Positions 49,293-57,490 of a stretch of 64,000 nt of DNA are shown piece by piece. Position 1 is the first letter of the stretch. Every line of letters starts with the position of its first letter. The DNA is from Arcobacter sp. GTDB lineage: Bacteria > Campylobacterota > Campylobacteria > Campylobacterales > Arcobacteraceae. The position numbers and the translations under genes are program-made. The stretch is from contig PKUK01000008.1 in assembly GCA_002869535.1 (NCBI GenBank), positions 240,541 to 304,540 on the forward strand, given 5' to 3'. Below the pieces are notes generated by a model. That model was not told the DNA's origin. It ran no database searches and saw only the letters and a list, made by a program, of their open reading frames with translations.

Positions 49293-50638
49293 TAATTAAA
49301 TACCTTTTTTATTATACTTTCTATTTGTTCTATCTCATCTTCTTGTATTGTTCTAAAATCTAAGAGTACTTTTTCATTCTCTATTCTACTAATAAGATTA
49401 TGCTTTCTTAACTCTTGTTCTATTTTATTTGCTTTGTAATCTTTAAACTGCAAACTTAATGCAATAGTAGGTATCTTTTTATTTGGAGTTGTACCACCAC
49501 CAATTAATGTTTGGGTATTTATTACTTCACATTTACATATATCACCTATAAGAGTTTTAAGTCTATTGGCTCTTTGTTCTAGTACTTCTATCTTAATATG
49601 TAGCATATTTAGTGTAGGAATATTTTCTAAATCATTTTTTAAATATGAATTTAGTGTATCTTCAATTATTGCTAAAGTGATTTTATCAACCCTCAACATT
49701 CGTAAAAGTTGATTCTTTTTAATCTTTTCTATTAACTCTTTTTTACCTATGATTATGCCTGCTTGTACGCTTCCTAGAAGTTTATCCCCTGAAAAACTCA
49801 AAAGTGAAGGGTTGTATTCCATTATTTTTAAAATAGAGGGTTCAGCACTTGATAGATTGAAAGGCAAGTCAATCATATGTCCGCTTCCCATATCATAATA
49901 ATCTATTACATCATGTTCAAAAGCTGTTTTTACTATATCTTCAAACTCAACTTCACTGGCAAAGCCTTCAATAGTATAGTTTGATTTATGCACCTTCATA
50001 AGCATAGAGGTATTTTCATTTATAGCATTTTCATAATCTCTTAGGTGAGTCTTATTTGTAGTACCTATCTCTTTTAAAACTGCTCCACTTTGAGCCATAA
50101 CTTCTGGAACTCTAAAGCTTCCTCCTATCTCTACAAGTTCTCCTCTACTTACTACCACTTCTTTGTTTTTAGCAAAAGTATTCATGATAAGAAAAACTGC
50201 ACTGGCATTGTTGTTTACAACTATGGCATCTTCACATCCAGTTAGAGCTTGTAGTGTTTTTACTATATGAGAATATCTCTCTCCCCTTTGACCTTTTTGT
50301 AAATCATATTCTAAGTTATTATAAGAAGTTGCTATTTCCATAGCTTTTTCTAGGCTTTGTTTACTTATTAAACTTCGTCCTAGATTTGTATGTACTATTA
50401 TTCCTGTGGCATTTATAACTTTTTGTAGTGAAGGAGAAACTATATCTTCATATTTGCTAATAACCTCTTTTACTAAATCATCTTCATTTATATTTGTAAC
50501 ATTACTTTGAAGTATCTCATTTCGCAAACTATCAATTACCTCTTTTGATATTTTAGTAATCAAGTTTTTTGAGTATCCATCAAAACAAGACTTTGATACA
50601 AATTTGTCTATCTTTGGAATAGATTTTAGTAAAATCAT
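49292..50638 (-). CDS. selA: L-seryl-tRNA(Sec) selenium transferase SelA
   Basis: A 448-residue pyridoxal-phosphate enzyme that converts seryl-tRNA(Sec) to selenocysteyl-tRNA(Sec) using selenophosphate. Family motifs are [19 protein letters not shown] near residue 80, [16 protein letters not shown] near residue 134 and the PLP lysine in [20 protein letters not shown] near residue 285. Length is normal and the frame is intact. Its start lies 53 bases from the divergent tRNA-Sec gene, and its stop overlaps the selB start. Confidence 0.96.
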   Translation of the reverse strand: MILLKSIPKIDKFVSKSCFDGYSKNLITKISKEVIDSLRNEILQSNVTNINEDDLVKEVISKYEDIVSPSLQKVINATGIIVHTNLGRSLISKQSLEKAMEIATSYNNLEYDLQKGQRGERYSHIVKTLQALTGCEDAIVVNNNASAVFLIMNTFAKNKEVVVSRGELVEIGGSFRVPEVMAQSGAVLKEIGTTNKTHLRDYENAINENTSMLMKVHKSNYTIEGFASEVEFEDIVKTAFEHDVIDYYDMGSGHMIDLPFNLSSAEPSILKIMEYNPSLLSFSGDKLLGSVQAGIIIGKKELIEKIKKNQLLRMLRVDKITLAIIEDTLNSYLKNDLENIPTLNMLHIKIEVLEQRANRLKTLIGDICKCEVINTQTLIGGGTTPNKKIPTIALSLQFKDYKANKIEQELRKHNLISRIENEKVLLDFRTIQEDEIEQIESIIKKVFN

Positions 50639-50691
50639 TTTTACCCTTTCAGATGGTTTTAAAATTTTTTAATGTAATATTCTTTCTTACA

Positions 50692-50792
50692 TGGGAGATA
50701 AGTGTACCTGGTGGGCACCACAGGCTTCAACCCTGATTGACGGTTTATGTGTAATACGCCGTGGGAGGTTCGATTCCTTCATCTTCTCGCCA
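50692..50792 (+). tRNA. selC: Selenocysteine tRNA, anticodon TCA
   Basis: The 101-base gene has an anticodon loop CTTCAAC closed by CAGG/CCTG, giving anticodon TCA. It also has a long variable arm (ACGG...CCGT), a T arm GGAGG-TTCGATT-CCTTC and an encoded CCA at 50790-50792. The eight-base acceptor strand TGGGAGAT pairs with ATCTTCTC except at the first position, where T1 faces C. Selenocysteine tRNAs normally begin with G, so T1 is odd. The gene lies between selA and selD and is convergent with selD. Confidence 0.93.
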
Positions 50793-50793
50793 A

Positions 50794-51828
50794 TCAATAA
50801 ATTATAATTGGTGTAACTCCCCTTGGAATAACTTCCCCAATAATCGTGGCATAACCGTAAGTTAACTCTTCTACTTTTTTTATGTACTCTTTCGCATCAT
50901 CTTTATCCATAGCAACTAACAATCCACCCGAAGTTTGGGCATCGCAATACATAGTATAACACTTAGATGTAGCACACATAATAGTTGTCTTATCTTCAAG
51001 ATATTTCATATTTCTTTTTGTTCCACCTGGTATTACATTTTGCTCAGCTAAATCCTGAGCGTCAGGCATAACAGGAACTATTCCACAATGTATTGCAAAT
51101 GATGTCAAAGGATTTGTAGACTCTAAGGCATGACCTAAAAGACCAAATCCAGTTATATCTGTACAAGCACTCACATCATATTGTCTAAGTATTTTAGATG
51201 GTAGATAATTTAGTGTCTCCATTATTTTAATAGCTTCATCTCTTGTCTCATCACTTAAAATATCTCTTTTAATTGCAGTTGTTAATATTCCCATTCCAAG
51301 AGGTTTTGTTAGAACTAATACATGTCCTATTTTAGCTGTATTGTTTCTATATATTTTATCTGGATGAATCATCCCCGTAACTGACAGACCATAATACATC
51401 TCAAGACTTTCAATAGTATGTCCACCCAATAGTACTCCACCACACTCTTTTATCTTCTCGTTTCCACCATTTAACATCTCAGCCAAAACTTCTTTTTTGT
51501 GATTTTTCACATCAAAACCTACTATATTCATAGCAGTTTTAACTTCGGCTCCCATGGCAAAGACATCACTTAAAGAGTTTGCAGCAGCAATTCTCCCAAA
51601 AATATATGGGTCATCAACTACTGGTGTGATAAAATCAAGTGTTTGAACAAGTGCATTATCATCACTTATTTGATAAACACTAGCATCTTCACTTGTATCA
51701 AAGCCTACTAAAACTCTTTCATCTGTTGGTTTAAGATTGCAAATAGATTGTTTGAGATCACCCGGACCCATCTTTGCAGCTCAACCAGCAGCTTGAACGA
51801 ATTTTGTTAATTTATATTCGTTGTTCAT
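50794..51828 (-). CDS. selD: Selenophosphate synthase SelD, itself a selenoprotein (in-frame TGA)
   Basis: SelD makes selenophosphate from selenide and ATP. The frame starts at ATG 51828, and TGA at 51781-51783 is codon 16: KFVQAAG-U-AAKMGPGDLKQ, the known catalytic Cys/Sec position. About 344 residues follow the family throughout (VGFDTSEDASVYQISDDNALVQTLDFITPVVDDPY, ALESTNPL-type region, SGGLLVAM). A possible SECIS-like stem with GGTC in its loop follows the TGA. The gene needs SelB to be made, so the selB stop would also block this protein. Confidence 0.95.
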
Positions 51829-52124
51829 AACTACCCTTGTGATTGCATTTTGTGGATTGATTTAATATAAGACGCAGTAGAGAACATTTATGTAAACCCA
51901 ATCCATGAGTTAATGCAATTTATTACAGAGATTATATCTTTTTATTTTTAAATATAGATTTAATTATAGTAAAGTATTTTTTACTTTTTAAGCTTTTGTT
52001 TATAAAGCATACTATATTATTCCACTATAAATTTAGTTCAAGACCATAGGTTATGGTTTGACATAAAGTAGATTTACTTACTTTATCTCTTAATAGAACA
52101 AAACACTATTAGAGGTTATTACCC

Positions 52125-53216
52125 ATGAAAAGAAGAACATTTTTAAAAGGTTCAGCACTACTTTCAACAACTATGTTGATAAATCCAAGTTTATTAAGCG
52201 CAAAAGAGACAAATGCTTTTGGAATCAAAGAGGGAACTAGAAAATTCTCTATTACTAACAGCTTTGAAATTCAGCCAAGCCAAGAAGAAGCACAGTTATG
52301 GGTTCCAATTCCTTTAGACTCATCATATCAAAAAGTTGCAGAGTTAAAATATGAAGGAAATTACAAAGAAGCATATATCTCTAAAAATGATTATGATGCA
52401 AAAGTTCTTTACGTAAAATGGGACAAAGGAACAGAAAAAAGAGAGTTAACTGTTCATATGAATGTTGTAACTATGCAAAAAGAGCATAATCTTAGCCTTG
52501 CAAAAAATGATATGAATTATCCAAGTGAAGTGAAAACTTTCCTAGAAGGAACTGCTCATATTCCAGTAAGCAATAAAATGAAAACTTTCACACAAAACAT
52601 TATAAAAGATGCAAATACTCCACTTGAAAAAGCACAAGCTATTTATGACTGGACTGTTACTACTATGTATAGAGATAACAGTGTTATTGGTTGTGGTATT
52701 GGTGATGCAAAAAGAACTATTGAAGAGAAAATCTATGGTGGGAAATGTACAGATATAAGTTCTGTATTTGTAGCCTTACTTAGAAATGCAAATATTCCAG
52801 CAAGGGAAGTATTTGGAATAAGAGCTGGTAAATCAAAGATTTCAAAAGTTTGTGGAAAAGCAGATGCTTCTGGTTTAGCAAAAATAACTGGTGGTCAACA
52901 TTGTCGTGCAGAATTCTACCTTAGTGGTTTAGGTTGGGTTCCAGCTGATCCTGCTGATGTTACAAAAGTTAGACTTGGTGAAAAACTAACAAATGAAGAT
53001 AAAAAAACAAAAGATACAAAAGCCTTTATGTTTGGAAATTGGGAGATGAACTGGGTAGCATTTAACTATGCTAGAGATTTTGTATTAAATCCAAAACCTG
53101 CTCAATACCCACTAAATATGTTAGGTTATCCTTATGCTGAACTTGGTTAAGATGCACAAGATTATTATGATGCAAAATCATTTGCATATAGTTATATCTC
53201 ACAAGAAGTTGTATGA
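52125..53216 (+). pseudogene. Tat-exported transglutaminase-like protein, interrupted near its end by an in-frame TAA
   Basis: The N-terminus MKRRTFLKGSALLS is a twin-arginine signal. The transglutaminase-like core has the catalytic Cys in IYGGKCTDISSVFVALLRNANIPAREVFGIR near residue 205 and His in GGQHCRAEFYL near residue 255, with Asp in WVPADPADV. TAA at 53148-53150 (codon 342) is followed in frame by 21 codons (DAQDYYDAKSFAYSYISQEV) ending at a TGA that overlaps the next gene's ATG as ATGA. That overlap argues the tail is real, so GAA to TAA is likely. Loss of 22 residues may or may not inactivate it. Substrate unknown. Confidence 0.85.
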
Positions 53217-53539
53217 GTAGAATAAATATTCCGATAATTGGGGCAGTTTTTACTGCTCTTTTATCAACACTATGTTGTTTACCAGCATTTTTATTTATAT
53301 TTTTTGGAGTATCAAGTGGAGTATTAACTTACTTTACAAGCCTTGATTATCTAAGAGTTCCAATGGCTATACTTACTATTGCACTTTTATTTTTTGCAAT
53401 AAAAAGATTAAAGAAAAAAATCTCATGTGAGTGTTCAAAAAAAGATATTATTATGCAGTGTTCACTTTTTATTGCATTTTTTTCTTTAATCTTTTTTTTA
53501 CTTTTTTACCCTGAACTAATACCACTATTTATGGATTGA
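53213..53539 (+). CDS. MerT-like small membrane transport protein
   Basis: A 108-residue inner-membrane protein with three helices. The first carries a Cys pair (ALLSTLCCLPAFLFIFFG) as in the mercuric transporter MerT, and a cytoplasmic loop has a second Cys pair (KKISCECSKKD). MerT passes metal from the periplasmic MerP to the cytoplasm. No mercuric reductase is present, so the substrate may be another soft metal. ATGA overlap with the preceding transglutaminase-like gene suggests co-translation. Confidence 0.78.
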   Translation: MSRINIPIIGAVFTALLSTLCCLPAFLFIFFGVSSGVLTYFTSLDYLRVPMAILTIALLFFAIKRLKKKISCECSKKDIIMQCSLFIAFFSLIFFLLFYPELIPLFMD

Positions 53540-53541
53540 TT

Positions 53542-53820
53542 ATGAAAACACTTATACTATTTTTATCGTTATGTTCTTTTTTATTTGCTTCAAATATTAG
53601 CATTATAAAAGTTGAAAAAATGCACTGTCCTTTATGTACAACAGCTGTTAAAAAAGCTATAAAAAAACTCGATGGCATAGAAAAAGTAAGTGTGAGACTA
53701 AATACAAAAGAAGCAAAAGTCATCTATGATGAAAAAGTAAAACTTAAAGATATTCTAGATGCAATAAAAACAACTTCCTATGAAGGGGTGGTGCTTTCAA
53801 CCTCTCAATACAAAAAATGA
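53542..53820 (+). CDS. MerP-like periplasmic heavy-metal-binding protein
   Basis: From the ATG at 53542 the product has 92 residues: a signal peptide (MKTLILFLSLCSFLFAS) and one heavy-metal-associated domain with the metal site KMHCPLCTTAVKKAI (C-x2-C) and the family pattern of strands (IEKVSVRLNTKEAKVIYD). It would bind a soft metal ion in the periplasm and hand it to the MerT-like protein encoded just upstream. The start lies right after the upstream stop. Confidence 0.85.
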   Translation: MKTLILFLSLCSFLFASNISIIKVEKMHCPLCTTAVKKAIKKLDGIEKVSVRLNTKEAKVIYDEKVKLKDILDAIKTTSYEGVVLSTSQYKK

Positions 53821-53839
53821 TTAATTTAATTATAAATTA

Positions 53840-53962
53840 CAAAGTTCATATTTTAAAATAGTTCAAGGAAAAGGCAAGTTTCAAAAGCGGAGTGTACAAG
53901 CAGTACATGAGCATTTTGAAACTTGTCTTTGACGCAGAAATCTTTTAAAAGATGAACTTTAT
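53840..53962. repeat. Nested-hairpin intergenic repeat, copy 2
   Basis: The outer stem pairs AAAGTTCATATTTTAAAATA with the complement of TTTTAAAAGATGAACTTT. The inner stem pairs CAAGTTTCAAAA with TTTTGAAACTTG, and the centre is TGTAC-AAGCA-GTACA. AAGGCAA and GACGCAGAAAT occupy the same relative places as in copy 1 (6754-6857). The right edge overlaps the stop codon of the minus-strand regulator by four bases, as copy 1 overlaps urtD. Confidence 0.6.
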
Positions 53963-54621
53963 AAGCTCTCTAAGCTAGCTTCATTAAACCTATAAGTCTT
54001 ATGCTGAACTTTTACTAAAATGTTTTTTTCTGCCAACTCTTTAAATAGCTTTATTAAGGTAGGTTTAGAAATAGAAAACTCTTCCATTACATCTGAATAA
54101 GAAGCAGTAAAATGGTTTTCATTATCTAATTTGCTTATTATGTACTTTACAATGGCAACTTGTTTACTATCAGTAATTGCAGCAATTGTTCTTATAACAT
54201 TTGCATTTGTTCTTATCTCTTTTTCTTGAACAATAGGCAATAAGATATCATGTAAAGTATTAAGTAACTCTTTTATATTTATAGGTTTTACTATGTAGTT
54301 TTCAACTTTTAATTTTATGGCATCAAGCAAATAGTTTGTATCAGTATGTGCTGTTGTAAGTATGGTAGGAATATTTATATTTTTACTTTTTATATGTTTT
54401 AAAAAATCAATTCCATTTTCATTTTCAAGTAAAATATCTGAAATAATCGCATCAACTTTCTTATTTAATAAGACTTCCATAGCTTCATTTGATGTCTTAA
54501 CTGCATATATATTATTTACAAAATCCTCCAAAACATCTGAAGTGTGTTTTAAAAGATTTTCATCATCTTCTAAATACAAAATATTGAAATCATGTAAAAT
54601 ATTTAGATTTCTATCATTCAT
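53959..54621 (-). CDS. Response regulator with winged-helix output
   Basis: A 220-residue protein. Residues 12-130 form a receiver (ILYLEDDENLL, phospho-Asp in DAIISDILLENENG, Lys in YIVKPINIKEL). The C-terminal 75 residues look like a winged helix (FTASYSDVMEEFSISKPTLIKLFKELAEKNILV) rather than the OmpR or NarL type. It overlaps the kinase gene by eight bases and is surely its partner. It is a candidate binder of the palindrome in front of the formate dehydrogenase operon; this is inferred. Confidence 0.88.
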   Translation of the reverse strand: MNDRNLNILHDFNILYLEDDENLLKHTSDVLEDFVNNIYAVKTSNEAMEVLLNKKVDAIISDILLENENGIDFLKHIKSKNINIPTILTTAHTDTNYLLDAIKLKVENYIVKPINIKELLNTLHDILLPIVQEKEIRTNANVIRTIAAITDSKQVAIVKYIISKLDNENHFTASYSDVMEEFSISKPTLIKLFKELAEKNILVKVQHKTYRFNEASLESL

Positions 54622-56194
54622 TTATTTCTCCATCATTTATTGGTATTTTTATTGTAAAAAGAGAGCAACTATAATTTTTGTTATCTTTTATTTTATGCAT
54701 TACATTTTTATAAATAATTGAACCACTTATATGTTTTTCAATTATCTGTTTTGACATATAAAGCCCTATACCTGTACCTGCACTTTTATACTTTGTAGTA
54801 TAATAGGGTTCAAATATTTTAGGTACAATTTCTTGGGAAATTCCACCACCATTGTCCATCATATTTATAATTGCATTATTTTTATGTTTACTAACTATTA
54901 TTTTAATTATTCTATCATTTTTATCAATATTTGAACATAAAGCATCTTTTGAGTTAGAAATAATATTTAAAAAAACATGTGAGAGTTCATTGTAGTAACT
55001 ATTTATTGTAATTTTATCTTTTACTAGTAACTCTATTTTTATATTCTCTTTTGTTAAAAGATATTTTGATAACTCTATTGTATGTTCAATACAGTTTTGA
55101 ATATCAAATTTTATTTTTGTTTTATCAGGTGAAAAAAAGTTTTTAAAATCATCCAAAGTATTTGACATATTACTTGCAAGTAATAAGGCATCATTTACCT
55201 TATCATCTACAAACTCATTTGTAAGTTTTCCTAGTTGCATTTTTGTTTGGAAACTTTGTACTATCATTGTAATAGAGCCTAAAGGTTGTCTCCATTGGTG
55301 AGCAATATTATTTAACATCTCACCTAAACTTGCCAATCTTGCTTGTTGAAACATAATAATATCTTTTTTTCTATTTTGCTGAACTTCCTTAAATATCTTT
55401 TTTTCCAAAGAGTTATTAAGTAGTGTTAACTCCATGGTTTTTTCATCAACATTTTTCTCCAAAGAATCATGGAGTTTTTTAAAGTTATTTGTAATAAAGA
55501 TTGATAAAACAATGGAAAATAAAAAAACAAAGAAAATGGAGATAATTGAAAATATGATGATGGTATTAAAGACTTTTTGAGTATCACTTTTTTCATTTAT
55601 TGCAATTGCTAAGTAATAGTTTATCAAACTAGTTAAATAAATAGATATGGCATTTATTTGCAAATTTAATTTTGTCAATTGCTTTTCATCAGGCTCATTT
55701 TTAATACTATTTAATGCACTCTCAATAGCTACCATTTTAGTATCTATATTTTTAATAATATTCTCTTTTAATATTTCATTATCATCATTTTTACTTTTTG
55801 TGATTATAAACTCTTTTATAAAAGAGGTAATTATTTCATCATCCTCAAAAGCCATCTCTTTTTTATATAGCTCCCAGTTTTTTCTTATTATCTGTTTTCC
55901 AAGTGAAATTACCTCTCGTCCTTGTTCATAACTTAGGTTTTTATTGTCAAAATCTTTTAAAGTATCTTGAATATTTACCTTATATGTATCTTTTATATTT
56001 TCTAATTTTATAAGAGATTTTGTTCTTTTATTAAAGAATCTATCAAAATCCTCTTTGACTGTAAAAATTGAGACTTGGGACAATAAGACTATACAAACCA
56101 TTCCTCCTGCAATAATAAAAATCAAAAAATATGTTTTATATGCAAAACTTAATCTATCAAAATATTCAAGTATATTTGAGAATTTTTCTTTCAT
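54614..56194 (-). CDS. Sensor histidine kinase of the three-gene signalling set
   Basis: A 526-residue membrane kinase. Helix 1 is at about residues 18-40 (KTYFLIFIIAGGMVCIVLLS). A periplasmic four-helix-bundle-like region runs to about 195, and helix 2 follows (TIIIFSIISIFFVFLFSIVLSIF). A coiled coil leads to the kinase core: phospho-His in IAHQWRQPLGSITM, LNIISNSKDAL, DNGGGIS and GTGIGLYMS. It overlaps the regulator gene by eight bases and the binding-protein gene by one, so all three are probably translated together. Confidence 0.92.
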   Translation of the reverse strand: MKEKFSNILEYFDRLSFAYKTYFLIFIIAGGMVCIVLLSQVSIFTVKEDFDRFFNKRTKSLIKLENIKDTYKVNIQDTLKDFDNKNLSYEQGREVISLGKQIIRKNWELYKKEMAFEDDEIITSFIKEFIITKSKNDDNEILKENIIKNIDTKMVAIESALNSIKNEPDEKQLTKLNLQINAISIYLTSLINYYLAIAINEKSDTQKVFNTIIIFSIISIFFVFLFSIVLSIFITNNFKKLHDSLEKNVDEKTMELTLLNNSLEKKIFKEVQQNRKKDIIMFQQARLASLGEMLNNIAHQWRQPLGSITMIVQSFQTKMQLGKLTNEFVDDKVNDALLLASNMSNTLDDFKNFFSPDKTKIKFDIQNCIEHTIELSKYLLTKENIKIELLVKDKITINSYYNELSHVFLNIISNSKDALCSNIDKNDRIIKIIVSKHKNNAIINMMDNGGGISQEIVPKIFEPYYTTKYKSAGTGIGLYMSKQIIEKHISGSIIYKNVMHKIKDNKNYSCSLFTIKIPINDGEINE

Positions 56195-57339
56195 TATTTT
56201 ATCTCTACAAATTCATTATTTATATATTTAAAAAGATATGTTTTATTTAATAGTTGCGTATTTTTAAAGTTTATATCAATACCAGGTAAAGCATCAACAG
56301 GAGTAGTTCTTAAAGTATAAATTAATTTACCTCTAGTTCTATCCCCTTGAATACGTGATATTGCATTAACTAAAACTTTTGCAGATAAAAATGCTTCAAG
56401 GGAAATAAATCCTAACTCAACTTTTGGATAATATTTTTTCATTAGAGTTTGATACTCTTTTATAACAGCAATTGAAGTTTGTGTATAGCTTGGAACAACT
56501 TGTGAAAAAATCAAATTATTTGCATCTAAATTATAATTGTCAAGCTCTTTTATCATGGCATTTGCATCTCCAAAAGATATATTACAAAAAAGTGTATCTT
56601 TAAAGTGTATATTCTCTTTAGCTTTTTTTATAAATAGTGCATTTGATTTATATGCTCCAATCATAATTATAGCTTCTGGATTTGCATCTTTTATCTCATT
56701 AAAAGCATGGGTTATTGATAAGGTATTTCTTTTATATGACCCCTCTGCAACCAAGGGCAAGTTTCTACTTCTTAAACTTTTTAAAAGAGAGACATAACCC
56801 TCTTCCCCATAATCATCATTTTGATAAAAAACTGCAATTTTCTTTAAGCCTTTTTTATTATGCAAATAATAGACTAAACTCTCTATCTCTTCTGAGTATG
56901 AGCTTCTTAAGTTTATAAAGTTTTTATTATGGTTATTTCTTAAAAACGAGGCCCCTGTAAAAGGAGCAATAAAAGGTATCTTTTCATCATATAGTATTGG
57001 TAAAATTGATTTTACTGTAGGAGTGCCCACAAAACCAAAAAGTGCAAATACTTTATCTTGATAAACAAGTCTGTTTGAATTGTCAATTGTAAGTTCTGGC
57101 TCATACTTATCATCATAAGTTAAAAACTCAATTTTTTTATTTCCCAATAAATTTGTTTCATTTACATAAGTAAAATATGAATTTGCTCCATAAATTACCG
57201 ATTCACCCCAAGACTTAATAATTCCAGTTTTAGGTAGTGAGGAACCTACTACAATCTTATTTTCAGTATATACTTCACTTTTAAAGTAGTAATAAAATAT
57301 AACAAATATAAACAAGATAATTGGGGCTCTTTTAATCAT
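56194..57339 (-). CDS. Periplasmic Leu/Ile/Val-type binding protein, likely co-receptor
   Basis: The ATG at 57339 gives 381 residues with an N-terminal hydrophobic segment (APIILFIFVIFYYYF); a TTG at 57396 is a less likely start. The mature part is a type I periplasmic binding protein: VVGSSLPKTGIIKSWGESVIYGANSYF, LVYQDKVFALFGFVGTPTV, KKIAVFYQNDDYGEEGYVSL, GIDINF near the end. No permease or ATPase is nearby. Its overlap with the kinase gene suggests it presents a ligand to that kinase, as TorT and similar proteins do. Confidence 0.86.
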   Translation of the reverse strand: MIKRAPIILFIFVIFYYYFKSEVYTENKIVVGSSLPKTGIIKSWGESVIYGANSYFTYVNETNLLGNKKIEFLTYDDKYEPELTIDNSNRLVYQDKVFALFGFVGTPTVKSILPILYDEKIPFIAPFTGASFLRNNHNKNFINLRSSYSEEIESLVYYLHNKKGLKKIAVFYQNDDYGEEGYVSLLKSLRSRNLPLVAEGSYKRNTLSITHAFNEIKDANPEAIIMIGAYKSNALFIKKAKENIHFKDTLFCNISFGDANAMIKELDNYNLDANNLIFSQVVPSYTQTSIAVIKEYQTLMKKYYPKVELGFISLEAFLSAKVLVNAISRIQGDRTRGKLIYTLRTTPVDALPGIDINFKNTQLLNKTYLFKYINNEFVEIK

Positions 57340-57458
57340 ATTGAAGTTTACTAAAAATAACAGAAAAATTTGCTTTATCAATAGGTAACACTTCAATAAA
57401 AAAAGGTAAACTATTTTTTAACTTTTAAGTTATTTTTAATATTAAACAACTAAAATAA

Positions 57459-57476
57459 GGTAAAATATATTTTACC
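57459..57476. promoter_or_regulatory. Perfect 18-bp palindrome before the formate dehydrogenase operon
   Basis: GGTAAAATATATTTTACC reads identically on both strands and ends 14 bases before the operon's first ATG. A related half site, GGTAAA, lies at about 57401 in the same interval, which also holds the start region of the divergent signalling set. A regulator dimer site is the natural reading; the AT core could equally overlap a promoter. Confidence 0.55.
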
Positions 57477-57490
57477 AAAGGGCATAGTTT

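Noticed and set aside
51781-51783. In-frame TGA at codon 16 of selD as another nonsense mutation
   Set aside because: It falls exactly at the catalytic Cys/Sec position of SelD, and a full selenocysteine system is adjacent, so it encodes selenocysteine.
51829-52124. Hidden gene in the interval between selD and the transglutaminase-like gene
   Set aside because: About 296 AT-rich bases with no credible frame; it presumably holds the two divergent promoters.
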